Below are positions 44,435-54,417 of a DNA stretch of 64,000 nt, one piece after another (position 1 is the first letter of the stretch; each line of letters opens with the position of its first letter). The position numbers and the translations under genes were made by a program. The notes beneath the pieces were generated by a model. The model did no database searches, was not told the origin of the DNA, and saw only the letters and a program-made list of their open reading frames with translations. Source of the stretch: Leisingera sp. ANG-M1 (GTDB lineage: Bacteria; Pseudomonadota; Alphaproteobacteria; Rhodobacterales; Rhodobacteraceae). The stretch is taken from contig NZ_JWLC01000014.1 in the NCBI RefSeq assembly GCF_000813745.1, forward strand, positions 1-64,000. The letters run 5' to 3'.

Positions 44435-45580
44435 TCAGCCGCGCTCCGCCATGAACCGTTCCAGCCGCGCGAGGCCCTCCTCGATATCGGCAGTGGAGCG
44501 CGCATAGGAGAACCGCAGCGTTGTAGCGCCGCGCACCGGGTCGAAATCGAGACCAGGCGTCACCGCAACCCCGGCCTTTTCAAGGATTTCCGCGGCAAAG
44601 CTGCGGCTGTCCTGTGTCAGGTCCGACACATCGGCATAGACATAAAACGCCCCGTCCGGCGGCGCGATCCTGCTGAACCCGGCCTTGGGCAGCCCGTCCA
44701 GCATCAGTTGGCGGTTCTTTGCGTAAACCGCCAGGTTCCCGCGCAGTTCCTCTTCGCAGTCCATCGCCGCCAGCGCCGCCACCTGGCTCGCGTGCGGCGC
44801 GCAGATGAACATGTTCTGGGCGATGCGCTCCACCACACGCACGTGATCCTCGGGCACAACCATCCAGCCGACCCGCCAGCCAGTCATCGAGAAGAACTTG
44901 GAGAAGGAGTTGATGACGTAGCACTCATCCGTCAGCTCCAGCGCTGTGACCGCCTTCGCCTCATACTCCAGCCCGTGATAGATCTCGTCGGAGATAAAAC
45001 TGGCCCCTTCGCCCCGCGCCGCATCAATCAGCGCGCCCATCGCCGCATGATCCAGCATGGTGCCCGTCGGATTGGCAGGCGAGGCGACCATCAGCCCGGC
45101 CAGGTCCTGCCCCTTCAGATCCGCTGCCACCGGCTGCAGCCGGTTTTCCGGGGCGGTCTGGATATCAACGGGCGTCAGCCCCAGCGCCTTCAGGATCTGC
45201 CGGTACGAAGGATAACCCGGCGCCCCGATCCCGACCCGGTCGCCGCTGTCAAACAGTGCGGTAAAACTCAGCAAAAAGGCGCCCGAAGACCCCGGCGTCA
45301 CAATCACCCGCTCCGGGTTCAGATCGACGTTGTACCATTCGCCGTACATCTGCGCGATCCGCTTGCGCAAGCTTGGCAGGCCCAGGGCCACCGTGTACCC
45401 CAACGCGTTGTTTTCAAGCGATGACGCCAGCGCCTTCAGCGCCCCCGAAGGCGCCCCGGTCGAAGGCTGTCCCACCTCCATGTGGATGACGTGGCGTCCG
45501 GCTTCTTCGGCCTTGCGGGCGGCCTCCATCACGTCCATCACAATGAAGGGATCGACCTCTGACCGGGTTGAGTTTCGCAT
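44435..45580 (-). CDS. PLP-dependent aminotransferase, class I/II
   Basis: The 381-residue fold-type I aminotransferase has PLP lysine K228 (NSFSKFFSMTGWRVGW), Asn170-Pro-Thr-Gly (ASPANPTGT), the Asp-x-x-Tyr of SDEIYHG and the substrate Arg near the C-terminus (LRFSYARS). It resembles aspartate/aromatic aminotransferases. The substrate is not assignable by eye. ATG 45580 follows GGAG by 7-8 bases; the frame extends 8 codons further without one. It is divergent from the M48 gene, with only 22 bases between starts. Confidence 0.9.
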   Translation of the reverse strand: MRNSTRSEVDPFIVMDVMEAARKAEEAGRHVIHMEVGQPSTGAPSGALKALASSLENNALGYTVALGLPSLRKRIAQMYGEWYNVDLNPERVIVTPGSSGAFLLSFTALFDSGDRVGIGAPGYPSYRQILKALGLTPVDIQTAPENRLQPVAADLKGQDLAGLMVASPANPTGTMLDHAAMGALIDAARGEGASFISDEIYHGLEYEAKAVTALELTDECYVINSFSKFFSMTGWRVGWMVVPEDHVRVVERIAQNMFICAPHASQVAALAAMDCEEELRGNLAVYAKNRQLMLDGLPKAGFSRIAPPDGAFYVYADVSDLTQDSRSFAAEILEKAGVAVTPGLDFDPVRGATTLRFSYARSTADIEEGLARLERFMAERG

Positions 45581-45602
45581 GCTGATCTCCCATGGTGCGC
45601 GC

Positions 45603-46961
45603 ATGAGTTTTGACCGTTTCTTCCGGCTGGCGTCAATCCCGGCTCTGATGCTTTGCCTGCTGTTTCAGTTTGCGGCCGGCACGGTGCAGGCGGCGTCGAT
45701 TTCGCTGCTGCGGGACCCGGATATCGAACACGGGCTGAACCGGTTGTCCGCTCCGGTGCTGCGGGCGGCGGGGCTCAACGCCAACAGGGTCCGGATACTG
45801 CTGGTCAACGATTCTTCGTTCAACGCCTTTGTCGTCGATTCCAGAACGATTTTCGTGAATTACGGGCTGATCCTCAAGGTGACCTCACCTGAGATGCTGC
45901 AAGCGGTGATCGCCCATGAGGCCGCCCATATCACCAATGGCCACCTGGCGCGCCGGATGCAGAACCTGCGCTCCGCCGGCAGCGCTGCGGGCCTGGGTGT
46001 CGCCCTGGCGGTGATCGCCGCGGCGGCCGGCGCCGGCGAAGCGGCCGGCGGGATCGCCCTCGGCACCCAGAACTCCGCCCTGCGCGGGTTTCTCGCCCAT
46101 ACCCGGGCCGAAGAAAGCTCGGCCGACCGCTCGGCTGCGGACTATCTGAACCGGGCCGGCATCAGTCCTCAGGGCCTGGTCGACCTGCACCGCGCCTTTG
46201 CGGGCCAGGAAGTGCTGAGCACATCCAGCCAGGATCCCTACACCCGCTCCCACCCCTTGAGCCGCGACCGCATGCGCGCCGCCCAGGCCTATCTCGCGGC
46301 CTATGGCGACAAGGGGCAGACCAGCGCCGATGCGAACTACTGGTTTGCCAGAGTGCGCGGCAAGCTTTCGGCCTTTACCCGGGCGCCGAAATGGACCCTG
46401 CGGCGGGTGCGCGAAGAGCAGTACAAGGATGTGCGGCTGATGCGCGAAGCCGCAGCCTTCCACCGGCAGAACAATCTGGACAAGGCCCTGAAGGCAATCA
46501 ACGGCGCCCTGGCCGCCCGCCCTTCGGACCCGTTCTACCACGAAATGAAGGGCCAGATCCTGATCGAGAACCGGCAATGGAACGCCGCTTTGTCCGCCTA
46601 TGGCAAGGCTGTCAGCCTGGCCGCACGGGACCCCCTGATCCTCGCGGGTTACGGCCGTGCCCAGCTGGCCGCAGGCCAGCCCAAGGCGGCGCTCCGGACG
46701 ATGGAAAAGGCCCGCGCCATCGACTTCCGCAATACAGTGCTGCTGCGGGATATGTCTCTGGCCTACGCCAAGACCGGGCAGCGCGGCCTGGCCTCGCTGG
46801 TCACCGCCGAACGCTATGCCCTGCAAGGGCGTCTGAATGACGCCGGAATTCACGCCAAACGGGCCGTCGCCCTGCTGCCCGCAGGCTCCGCCGCGGCGCG
46901 CCGCGCGCAGGATGTGCTGACGGCCTATGAACAAGCTCAGAAAAGGAAAAGACGCAAATGA
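45603..46961 (+). CDS. M48 family metalloprotease with TPR repeats (BepA-like)
   Basis: The 452-residue protein has a signal peptide (residues about 12-31, LASIPALMLCLLFQFAAGTVQA). The M48 peptidase domain has zinc motif H105-E-A-A-H109 and a downstream Glu in RAEESSADRSAADYL. C-terminal TPR-like repeats span about 290-430 (LDKALKAINGALAARPSDPFYHEMKGQILIENRQWNAALSAYGKAV). The architecture is that of BepA/YfgC, a periplasmic protease-chaperone for outer-membrane protein assembly. Its stop overlaps the ATG of the next gene (ATGA). A periplasmic quality-control pair is a natural reading. Confidence 0.9.
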   Translation: MSFDRFFRLASIPALMLCLLFQFAAGTVQAASISLLRDPDIEHGLNRLSAPVLRAAGLNANRVRILLVNDSSFNAFVVDSRTIFVNYGLILKVTSPEMLQAVIAHEAAHITNGHLARRMQNLRSAGSAAGLGVALAVIAAAAGAGEAAGGIALGTQNSALRGFLAHTRAEESSADRSAADYLNRAGISPQGLVDLHRAFAGQEVLSTSSQDPYTRSHPLSRDRMRAAQAYLAAYGDKGQTSADANYWFARVRGKLSAFTRAPKWTLRRVREEQYKDVRLMREAAAFHRQNNLDKALKAINGALAARPSDPFYHEMKGQILIENRQWNAALSAYGKAVSLAARDPLILAGYGRAQLAAGQPKAALRTMEKARAIDFRNTVLLRDMSLAYAKTGQRGLASLVTAERYALQGRLNDAGIHAKRAVALLPAGSAAARRAQDVLTAYEQAQKRKRRK

Positions 46962-47722
46962 AGCTTTTCACCCGCACCGCAACGGCGGCCGCCACCGCCC
47001 TCGCCCTGCAGGGCGCCCCGGCCCAGGCCTTTGATATCAACAGCATGTCCGAAGCCGAGCGCAAGGCCTTTGGCCAGCAGGTGCGGGAATACATTCTCGC
47101 CAACCCGGAACTGATCCTCGAAGCCGTAGACCTGCTGGAACAGCGCCAACAGCAGGCAGAAGCGGCCCGCGATGACGTGCTGGTTGCCGACAACCTGGAA
47201 GAGCTGGTGAACGACGGCTATTCCTGGGTTGGCGGCAACCCGGACGGCGACATCACCCTGGTCGAGTTCATGGACTACCGCTGCGGCTATTGCCGCCGGG
47301 CGGCCCCGGAAGTTGCCAAACTGCTGAAAAGCGACGGCAATATCCGCCTGGTGATCAAGGAATTCCCGATCCTGGGCGAAGCCTCAGTACTGTCCTCCCG
47401 CTTTGCCGTAGCGGCCAAGCATGTGGCCGGCGATGACGCCTACAAGCAGGTGCATGACGCGCTGATCGACTTTGGAGCTGAACCCAATGACGTCGCCCTG
47501 CGCCGCCTGGCCGACGGGCTGGGCCTGGATGCCGAGGCGATTTTCGCCAAGATGGACAGCGAAGAAGTGACTGCGGAACTGCGCCAAACCCGCGCCCTGG
47601 CGCAGCGGATGGCAATTTCCGGCACCCCGACCTTTGTGCTGGGCAACGAACTGCTGCGCGGCTACCTGCCGGCTGATCAGATGGAAGTCATGGTGGCAGA
47701 GATCCGCGATCAGCGCAGCTGA
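46958..47722 (+). CDS. DsbA-family thiol-disulfide oxidoreductase
   Basis: The 254-residue periplasmic protein has a signal peptide (cut after AQA near residue 24), then a helical N-terminal extension of about 60 residues. The thioredoxin fold carries the redox motif C109-G-Y-C112 and the cis-Pro loop SGTPTFV. The N-terminal extension (YILANPELILEAVDLLEQRQ) is typical of the DsbA/ScsC/BdbD-like group in alphaproteobacteria. It is translationally coupled to the M48 protease gene by ATGA with AAAAGG upstream. Confidence 0.92.
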   Translation: MKLFTRTATAAATALALQGAPAQAFDINSMSEAERKAFGQQVREYILANPELILEAVDLLEQRQQQAEAARDDVLVADNLEELVNDGYSWVGGNPDGDITLVEFMDYRCGYCRRAAPEVAKLLKSDGNIRLVIKEFPILGEASVLSSRFAVAAKHVAGDDAYKQVHDALIDFGAEPNDVALRRLADGLGLDAEAIFAKMDSEEVTAELRQTRALAQRMAISGTPTFVLGNELLRGYLPADQMEVMVAEIRDQRS

Positions 47723-47756
47723 TCCTCAATCGGGGAAGCCGGGGCTCTGCCCCGGA

Positions 47757-47785
47757 CCCCGGGGTATTTCAGACCAGAAAGAAGC
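47757..47785 (-). repeat. 29-bp intergenic repeat, copy 2
   Basis: The reverse complement matches 18510-18538 at 27 of 29 positions. It is accompanied by the stem CCGGGGC-AGA-GCCCCGG (47739-47755), which may act as terminator for the DsbA-like gene. Confidence 0.75.
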
Positions 47786-47800
47786 AGCGGGGGCCTGCCC

Positions 47801-48922
47801 CTATTCCGCCGCATCCTGGGCCGCCTCGATCCGGGCGGCCTTTTTCTCGACCTCTTCGACGATGTGGTCGACCATCTGTTCGTTGGACATCTTGTGGCTG
47901 GCCTTGCCCGCCAGATAGACCATGCCGGAGCCGGCCCCGCCGCCGGTGAAGCCGACATCGGTCATCAGCGCCTCGCCCGGGCCGTTTACTACGCAGCCGA
48001 TGATCGAAAGGCTCATGGGGGTCTTCACATGCTCCAGGCGTTTTTCCAGGGTTTCCACCGTCTTGATCACGTCAAACCCCTGCCGCGCGCAGGAGGGGCA
48101 GGAGATGATGTTGACGCCGCGGTGGCGCAGGCCTAGGGACTTGAGGATCTCAAAGCCCACCTTCACCTCTTCCACCGGATCAGCGGACAGGCTCACGCGC
48201 AGTGTGTCGCCGATGCCCATCCACAGAAGCTGTCCCAAGCCGATGGCCGATTTGATGGTGCCGGAAACAAAGCCGCCGGCCTCGGTGATCCCTAAGTGGA
48301 TCGGCGCATCGGTGGCCTCGGCCAGCTGCTGATAGGCAGCCGCCGACATGAACACATCCGACGCTTTCACCGAGATCTTGAACTCGTGGAAATCATGATC
48401 CTGCAGGATGCGGATATGGTCGAGGCCGCTCTCTACCATCGCCTCCGGGCAGGGTTCGCCGTATTTGTCCAAGAGGTGCTTTTCCAGGGAGCCGGCATTG
48501 ACCCCGATGCGGATCGAGCAATTGTGGTCGCGGGCTGCCTTGATCACCTCGGCCACGCGTTTTTCATCGCCGATGTTGCCCGGGTTGATGCGCAGGCAGG
48601 CCGCGCCCGCCTCGGCCGCCTCGATGCCGCGCTTGTAATGGAAATGGATGTCGGCGACGATCGGCACCGGGCTTTCGCGCACGATTTCCTTCAGCGCCTT
48701 GGAGGAGGCTTCATCCGGCACCGAGATCCGCACCAGATCGGCGCCCGCTTCTGCCGCTGCCTGCACCTGGGCCACAGTTGCCGCCACATCGGTGGTCAGC
48801 GTGTTGGTCATGGTTTGCACCGCAATCGGAGCGTCGCCGCCGATGGCGACATTGCCCACGTGGATCTGGCGGCTTTTGCGGCGCTCGATATGGCGCCAGG
48901 GGCGGATGTGGTTCATCGACAT
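47801..48922 (-). CDS. ispG: (E)-4-hydroxy-3-methylbut-2-enyl-diphosphate synthase
   Basis: The 373-residue [4Fe-4S] enzyme performs the penultimate step of the MEP isoprenoid pathway, reducing MEcPP to HMBPP. A TIM-barrel N-terminal part starts [28 protein letters not shown]. The C-terminal cluster domain has cysteines in [12 protein letters not shown] and [11 protein letters not shown] and the cluster Glu in GPGE. Full length. It is transcribed with the RodZ-like gene upstream or alone; 97 bases separate them. Confidence 0.96.
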   Translation of the reverse strand: MSMNHIRPWRHIERRKSRQIHVGNVAIGGDAPIAVQTMTNTLTTDVAATVAQVQAAAEAGADLVRISVPDEASSKALKEIVRESPVPIVADIHFHYKRGIEAAEAGAACLRINPGNIGDEKRVAEVIKAARDHNCSIRIGVNAGSLEKHLLDKYGEPCPEAMVESGLDHIRILQDHDFHEFKISVKASDVFMSAAAYQQLAEATDAPIHLGITEAGGFVSGTIKSAIGLGQLLWMGIGDTLRVSLSADPVEEVKVGFEILKSLGLRHRGVNIISCPSCARQGFDVIKTVETLEKRLEHVKTPMSLSIIGCVVNGPGEALMTDVGFTGGGAGSGMVYLAGKASHKMSNEQMVDHIVEEVEKKAARIEAAQDAAE

Positions 48923-49019
48923 GAAGCGGGTGTCCCGGCTGGATCCTGTTAGCAGCTAGATACGCGCTGACAGGCGGCGCTGCAATGGCAGCCCGCTGCA
49001 TCCGCCGGATTCACAGGGA

Positions 49020-50222
49020 TTATTCGGCGGGCTGTTCCGCCTGCAGTTCAGCCACCAGAGTGGCCAGCGCCTGATTGCGGCCATCGGACAGATCCGCCAG
49101 TTCAAAGCGGCCGGTGATCGCATCCATCGACAGGTCGATATTCTTGGACACCTGCCCGCGCTCGCCAACGGGGCCGAAATGTTCGCCGTTCACGGCAAAA
49201 TAGATGGCGCTGCTTTCGCCGGTGCGCAGCCGCGGCGCATCTTCGGTCAAAGGCACCTCAAACCGCTGGCCCGCATCCATGATGGTTTCCAGGATCACGC
49301 TGCCATCCGCCGCGGTGACCTGCACCCAGGAGGGCCGCACCGCCACCATCTCAACCCCGGGCTTGACCTCGGCCACCACCTGCGGAACCGGCTGCTGCAG
49401 AGCATTCTCTTCAAACGAAATTCTGGCCTCGGCCAGGGCGACAGTCGGCAACTCCGGCACGGTGAAATTGCCAAAAGCGGAAGGGTCCAGTGTAGAGATC
49501 GGCGCATCGCGCGCCACCAGAACCGGCACGTCCAGCGCTTGCGGCCGGTACAGCCGGTCCAGCGCCTCGGCCGCGGGATCCGCTGCCCCCTCGGCCACCT
49601 GCAGCACTGCGCTGTTCAGCGGGTCAAGATCCGCCAGAACCGCCGGGGTCTGGTCCACTGGCGCAAACTGCACCTGCTGGATTTCCTTCAGCACCGACCA
49701 GCCGCCATAGCCGATGCCGCCGATGAGCGACGCCAGCACCAGCAGCGAGCCCACTGCCCGCAGCTCAATCTGGCTGAGAATACCCGCAGGCGCCGGGATA
49801 AACGGCGTGCCGGGCGCGGCAAAGGCATCACCGCCGAGCCCGGTTGCAGCGGACGCAGGGGCGCTGCCGGGCTTGCTGCGGCTCGAGGCCTCGGCCGACA
49901 TGCCATGGGCCACGGTAAAGCCGCTTTCCTTGCAGAAGTCCTGGAAAGCCTCTTCCGGGTCCATGTTCAGATAGCGGGCATAAGAACGCACATACCCGGC
50001 AATGAAGCCGGGTGTGTCAAAGGCGGTGGGGTCGGAATTTTCGATGGCAGCGATATAGGAAGCCTTGATCCGCAGCTCGCGCTGGACGTCGAGCAGCGAT
50101 TTGCCCATCGTCGCCCGCTCGCCGCGCATCACGTCGCCGAGCTTCAGTTCGAAGTCGTCGAAGCCTTTCGGCTCCACGACCTCGCCACGCTCTTCATGCT
50201 TGCGGGTAAACCGCCCGATCAT
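49020..50222 (-). CDS. RodZ-like helix-turn-helix membrane protein
   Basis: The 400-residue bitopic protein has a cytoplasmic HTH_25 domain (KLGDVMRGERATMGKSLLDVQRELRIKASYIAAIENSDPTAFDTPGFIAGYVRSYARYL, about residues 27-85), an Ala/Pro linker and one membrane helix near 158-180. A long periplasmic part ends in a DUF4115 beta-domain (SWVQVTAADGSVILETIMDAGQRFEVPLTEDAPRLRTGESSAIYFAVNG). This is the RodZ architecture, linking MreB to the wall machinery. The periplasmic linker of about 100 residues is longer than in E. coli. Confidence 0.88.
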   Translation of the reverse strand: MIGRFTRKHEERGEVVEPKGFDDFELKLGDVMRGERATMGKSLLDVQRELRIKASYIAAIENSDPTAFDTPGFIAGYVRSYARYLNMDPEEAFQDFCKESGFTVAHGMSAEASSRSKPGSAPASAATGLGGDAFAAPGTPFIPAPAGILSQIELRAVGSLLVLASLIGGIGYGGWSVLKEIQQVQFAPVDQTPAVLADLDPLNSAVLQVAEGAADPAAEALDRLYRPQALDVPVLVARDAPISTLDPSAFGNFTVPELPTVALAEARISFEENALQQPVPQVVAEVKPGVEMVAVRPSWVQVTAADGSVILETIMDAGQRFEVPLTEDAPRLRTGESSAIYFAVNGEHFGPVGERGQVSKNIDLSMDAITGRFELADLSDGRNQALATLVAELQAEQPAE

Positions 50223-50351
50223 GCCTGCCGTCCCATTAATGCCTGCCGCAATCTGTTCAGAGTGGTGAAAGAATCACAGATGCGACTCAAATCCACTCAT
50301 TGATTGACAACACGGTAACACACTCAGAGTAAATTTACACTGATCAGTATG

Positions 50352-51587
50352 TTACCCGGCAAGTTCGGCACGATTCAGCGCACAATGCGACCACAATGCG
50401 TCCATCGCATGGACCAGTGCGTCGATTTCCTTGGGGCCATGCACCGGAGAGGGTGTAAACCGCAGCCGTTCGGTGCCGCGCGGCACGGTCGGGAAGTTGA
50501 TCGGCTGCACGTAGATCCCGTAGTCTTCCAGCAGATGGTCGGACAGCACCTTGGTGTGGACCGGGTTGCCGACAATCACCGGCACGATGTGGCTGCCGTG
50601 ATCAATGATCGGCAGGCCCAGCCCTTTCAGGCGCAGCTTAAGAACCTTGGCCTGGTCCTGATGCTTGTCGCGCAGATCCTGTGCGCCTTTCAGATGGGCA
50701 ACCGAGGCCGCGGCCCCTGCTGCCACCGACGGCGCCAGCGAAGTCGTGAAGATGAAGCCCGGCGCATAAGAGCGGATCGCGTCGCACATCTTGGCCGAGG
50801 CCGCGATATAGCCGCCCATTACGCCATAGGCCTTGGCCAGGGTGCCGTTGATGATGTCGATGCGGTGGGCCAGGCGGTCACGCTCGGTGACGCCGCCGCC
50901 GCGGGGGCCGTACATGCCGACCGCGTGGACTTCGTCGATATAGGTCAGCGCGCCGAATTCATCCGCCAGGTCGCAGATTGCCTCGATCGGGCCAAAGTCG
51001 CCGTCCATCGAATAAACCGATTCAAAGGCGATCAGTTTGGGCGCCTTCGGATCGTCGGCTTCCAAAAGCTCGCGCAGATGCGCCACGTCATTGTGGCGGA
51101 AGATGCGCTTGGCGCCGCCGTTGCGGCGCACGCCTTCGATCATCGAGGCATGGTTCAGCGCATCGGAATAGATGATCAGGCCCGGGAACAGCTTGGGCAG
51201 CGTGCTCAGCGTCGCATCATTGGCGATATAGGCCGAGGTGAACAGCAGCGAAGCTTCCTTGCCGTGCAGGTCGGCCAGTTCGGCCTCCAGCTGCTTGTGA
51301 TAGACCGTGGTGCCCGAGATGTTGCGGGTGCCGCCCGAGCCTGCGCCGGTCGAGTCGATGGCGTCATGCATCGCATCCAGCACCACCGGATGCTGGCCCA
51401 TGCCCAGGTAGTCGTTGCCGCACCAGACAGTAATGTCCTGCCGGCTGCCGTCCGGACGGGTCCAGACCGCATGCGGGAAGTGGCCCTTCTTGCGCTCGAT
51501 ATCGATAAAGGTCCGGTAACGGCCTTCATCGTGCAGGCTGGCAATCGCTGCGTCCAGTTTCGCGGTATAGTCCACCGGCATCTCCAT
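50352..51587 (-). CDS. hemA: 5-aminolevulinate synthase
   Basis: The 411-residue PLP enzyme condenses glycine and succinyl-CoA to ALA, the committed step of tetrapyrrole synthesis in alphaproteobacteria (C4 pathway). Landmarks are [66 protein letters not shown], and the PLP Lys in [16 protein letters not shown] 51587 is chosen at the usual family N-terminus; the frame extends 15 codons upstream. An FNR-type box lies about 140 bases upstream, matching known oxygen control of hemA in Rhodobacter. Confidence 0.96.
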   Translation of the reverse strand: MEMPVDYTAKLDAAIASLHDEGRYRTFIDIERKKGHFPHAVWTRPDGSRQDITVWCGNDYLGMGQHPVVLDAMHDAIDSTGAGSGGTRNISGTTVYHKQLEAELADLHGKEASLLFTSAYIANDATLSTLPKLFPGLIIYSDALNHASMIEGVRRNGGAKRIFRHNDVAHLRELLEADDPKAPKLIAFESVYSMDGDFGPIEAICDLADEFGALTYIDEVHAVGMYGPRGGGVTERDRLAHRIDIINGTLAKAYGVMGGYIAASAKMCDAIRSYAPGFIFTTSLAPSVAAGAAASVAHLKGAQDLRDKHQDQAKVLKLRLKGLGLPIIDHGSHIVPVIVGNPVHTKVLSDHLLEDYGIYVQPINFPTVPRGTERLRFTPSPVHGPKEIDALVHAMDALWSHCALNRAELAG

Positions 51588-51728
51588 GGCTTCAAGCGTC
51601 CCCCCAGGGCACGCGGGCTGTGTAAAGGGCACGGCCTACTGGCGATGCGGCCACATTCACGGTCCCGAATGACTACCGCAGGCGCCCCTTCCGATCAACT
51701 GATTACGCGCCGCCTAGGGTGCGCAACA

Positions 51729-51742
51729 TTGATGCAGGTCAA
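51729..51742. promoter_or_regulatory. FNR/FnrL-type box upstream of hemA
   Basis: TTGATGCAGGTCAA fits the FNR consensus TTGAT-N4-(A/G)TCAA on either strand. It is 142 bases upstream of the hemA start. Confidence 0.72.
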
Positions 51743-52137
51743 ATAGAACTTAAAGAATGCCCCGGCAAGAACGCCTGCGCCAAGTCAAACCCCGTTTGCG
51801 TCCTATTTGCCGCGCTTTCGGGGACCGAATGCGCAGGATCGGAAACCTTTGATACGGCAGTTCCAAACATTCTTGCTTCCAGCGATTGAGCTGCCCCCCA
51901 TCTGGATGCCCTTTGTGTAGGATACCGTCATTCTCCCGCCACCTTGCGAGCCCAATTTTTCCATTGAAGCCCACGCTGCAAAGTTCCCCTGAATGATGGC
52001 CAGCAAGGATTGCCCCAGTTTTCCGACCGCTTTCGGCAAGGGAGCTCAAGAAAATCTGCTATGCATGAGTTTACCAGCACAGACCAATCTACTAGCTCTA
52101 GTGAAAGAAACAGCTCACCCAACCTGGAGAAGCGGCC
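51743..52137. other. Gap between the FNR box and the small membrane protein gene
   Basis: About 395 bases. Overlapping minus-strand frames (51750-52049 and 51803-52039) have unconvincing composition, and no domain or ribosome-binding site is seen. Lower GC than the neighbours. Nothing recognised. Confidence 0.4.
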
Positions 52138-52425
52138 TTGCAGCAGGAAGACAAGGAACTGCCAGCTTGGCTTTCGCTTCTAATCCTGCTCTGGCCCCTG
52201 GCTCTTTGGGTTGCCGGATTTATCATTTCGCAGGCAGCTCAAACAGGCGGCTGTAAAATATGGGCCAAAGGGCCAGAAGAGTGCATCTTCCTCGGCACCA
52301 ACATTGGGGAGCTCATTTATCCGCTTTGGTCCTTGGGCTTCTATCTGCCTTTTGTGCTGTTGTGGGTGCCATGCGGGTTGATCATTCTGGGCATTATCCG
52401 GTTTGCTCTTCGCAACGCCCGCTGA
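52138..52425 (+). CDS. Small membrane protein, hypothetical
   Basis: The 95-residue protein starts at TTG 52138, with GGAGA 7 bases upstream. It has two clear membrane helices (LSLLILLWPLALWVAGFII and WSLGFYLPFVLLWVPCGLIILGIIRFAL). Between them is a short Cys-containing loop (GGCKIWAKGPEECIF) that should face the periplasm if the basic C-terminus is cytoplasmic. No family recognised. Confidence 0.6.
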   Translation: MQQEDKELPAWLSLLILLWPLALWVAGFIISQAAQTGGCKIWAKGPEECIFLGTNIGELIYPLWSLGFYLPFVLLWVPCGLIILGIIRFALRNAR

Positions 52426-52574
52426 ACACCCCCAGTTCTGGCACAATGAAAACCAGAACGTGAAGTGTTTGCACTTTACCCATGCCGCCCCTCTGGCCCC
52501 TCCTACAGGCCGCTGCTAGGGTCCGCGGCAAATCGGCCTTTCCCCGGGCCTCCCCGAAATTCAGGAGAGCACAA

Positions 52575-53966
52575 ATGGCATTGAATGATGTTCTGGACCG
52601 GATCGACGCAGAGCTGGACGCCGCCACTGAACGGCTGATGGAGCTGTTGCGCATCCAGTCGATTTCGACCGATCCCGCCTATAAGGAAGACTGCGACAAG
52701 GCCGCCGACTGGCTGGTCGCCGACCTCAACGCCATCGGCATCAAGGCAGAAAAGCGCGCCACCCCCGGCCATCCGATGGTCGTGGGCCATGTCGGCGAGG
52801 AAAACACCGATGCCCCGCATGTGCTGTTCTACGGCCACTACGACGTGCAGCCGGTGGATCCGCTGGACCTTTGGAACACGCCGCCGTTTGAACCGCAGCT
52901 GGAAGAAACCCCGAACGGCACCGTGATCCGCGGCCGCGGCTCCTCGGATGACAAGGGCCAGCTGATGACCTTTGTCGAGGCCTGCCGCGCCTGGAAGGCC
53001 GTCAATGGCTCCCTGCCCTGCCGCATCACCTTCTTCTTCGAGGGCGAAGAGGAATCGGGGTCGCCTTCGCTGGTCCCCTTCATGGAAACCAACGCCGAAG
53101 AGCTGAAAGCAGATCTCGCGCTGATCTGCGACACGTCGATGGTGTCGCGCGGGGTGCCTTCGATCTCCTCCCAGCTGCGCGGCATGCTGAAGGAAGAATT
53201 CACCATCATCGGCCCCCGCATCGACCTGCACTCCGGCCACTATGGCGGCCCCGGCCTGAACCCGCTGCGCGAATTGTCCAAGATCGTGGATTCCTTCTAC
53301 GACGACGAAACCGGCCGCGTCGCCGTCGAGGGCTTTTACGATGGCGTGCACGAAGTGCCTGCCGACCAGCTGCGCCAATGGCAGAACTGCGGCTTTGACG
53401 AGGCGGAATACCTGAACTCGGTCGGCTACACCCAGCCGCACGGTGAAAAGGCCTATTCCACACTGGAGCAGCAATGGGCCCGGCCGACGCTGGAGATCAA
53501 CGGGCTCTGGGGCGGCTACAACGGCGCCGGCTCCAAAACCGTGATCCCGTCGGAAGCGCATTGCAAGATCACCTGCCGCCTGGTCGGCGACATGGATCCG
53601 GACGCGCTGCGCAGCAAGATCCGCACCCATGTGGAAGCGCGGCTGTCACCGGATGCCAAGGCAGTCTGGAAAAACAACTCCGCCGGTTCGCCAGCCTCGG
53701 TGATGAACATCTCCCGCCCCGAATTCGAAGCGGCCCGCTCAGCCCTTTCCGACGAATGGCAGCGCGAGGCAGTGTTCTGCGGCATGGGCGGCTCGATCCC
53801 GATCGCAGGCTTTTTCAAGTCGGTCCTGGACATGGATGCAATGCTCATCGGTTTTGCCAATGATGATGACGCCATCCACTCGCCGAACGAAAAATACGAC
53901 CTGAAAAGCTTCCACAAAGGCATCCGCTCCTGGGCCCGCGTCCTGGACAATCTGTCGCGCAAGTAA
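52575..53966 (+). CDS. M20 family metallo-dipeptidase
   Basis: The 463-residue di-zinc peptidase has the M20 motifs LFYGHYDVQPVDP (zinc His and Asp), RGRGSSDDKGQLMTFVEA (bridging Asp) and FFEGEEESGSPSL (catalytic and zinc Glu). A lid dimerisation domain with FTIIGPRIDLHSGHYGGPGLNP is present, as is the C-terminal zinc His (DAIHSPNEKY). It resembles the CNDP/carnosinase-like group (cytosolic dipeptidases), so it probably hydrolyses small peptides in the cytoplasm. ATG 52575 follows AGGAGAG by 6 bases. It is monocistronic. Confidence 0.93.
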   Translation: MALNDVLDRIDAELDAATERLMELLRIQSISTDPAYKEDCDKAADWLVADLNAIGIKAEKRATPGHPMVVGHVGEENTDAPHVLFYGHYDVQPVDPLDLWNTPPFEPQLEETPNGTVIRGRGSSDDKGQLMTFVEACRAWKAVNGSLPCRITFFFEGEEESGSPSLVPFMETNAEELKADLALICDTSMVSRGVPSISSQLRGMLKEEFTIIGPRIDLHSGHYGGPGLNPLRELSKIVDSFYDDETGRVAVEGFYDGVHEVPADQLRQWQNCGFDEAEYLNSVGYTQPHGEKAYSTLEQQWARPTLEINGLWGGYNGAGSKTVIPSEAHCKITCRLVGDMDPDALRSKIRTHVEARLSPDAKAVWKNNSAGSPASVMNISRPEFEAARSALSDEWQREAVFCGMGGSIPIAGFFKSVLDMDAMLIGFANDDDAIHSPNEKYDLKSFHKGIRSWARVLDNLSRK

Positions 53967-54159
53967 AAATCGGCGGGGCGGCAGCTCCCAGCAACGCCGC
54001 CCTCGCCCCCGCAAGCGTTAAAGGGCTTTGCCGGCCCAAGCATTTTGGCAGCCTCCCGGAGCTGCCTGTTTCCGGTCCCGGCTGCCAGGCAGCTGACCGT
54101 CAAAGAGCAAAGCCGGCACTGCATCGCCGCCGCCTGTGAACGGAACACATCCGCAGCAA

Positions 54160-54302
54160 GCTCCCGCCCGTCATCCGGTCTTTGCAAAGACCGTCTTCCC
54201 GTTGGGCCTAGCGCCGCTTGCGCGGCGCGCGCCGTGCAAGGCACGGCGCCCGGCCCAAGGCTTTTAATAGCATCTCCAGATGCTTTAAAAAGGCGTGGGA
54301 GC
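54160..54302 (+). repeat. Multi-hairpin structured element, copy 1
   Basis: An outer stem, GCTCCC (54160-54165) with GGGAGC (54297-54302), encloses four hairpins. They are a perfect 9-bp palindrome at 54176-54193; TTGGGCC/GGCCCAA (54202-54208 with 54252-54258) holding stems 54211-54228 and 54229-54249; and AGCATCT/AGATGCT (54269-54284). The same plan occurs inverted at 61902-62066. Confidence 0.75.
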
Positions 54303-54417
54303 CCGCGCTTTTCACCTGGATTTAACCCTCTGCTTCCGCCTCCTTAAGACTTGCTTATCACAAGCCCTCCAGACTGTCGGCAGACGCGCAACTGGCCTGC
54401 ATGGATAGAGGCACATC

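Noticed and set aside
51750-52049. 99-residue minus-strand frame upstream of hemA
   Set aside because: Looks vaguely protein-like but overlaps another frame of similar quality and has no start signal. Called a gap instead.
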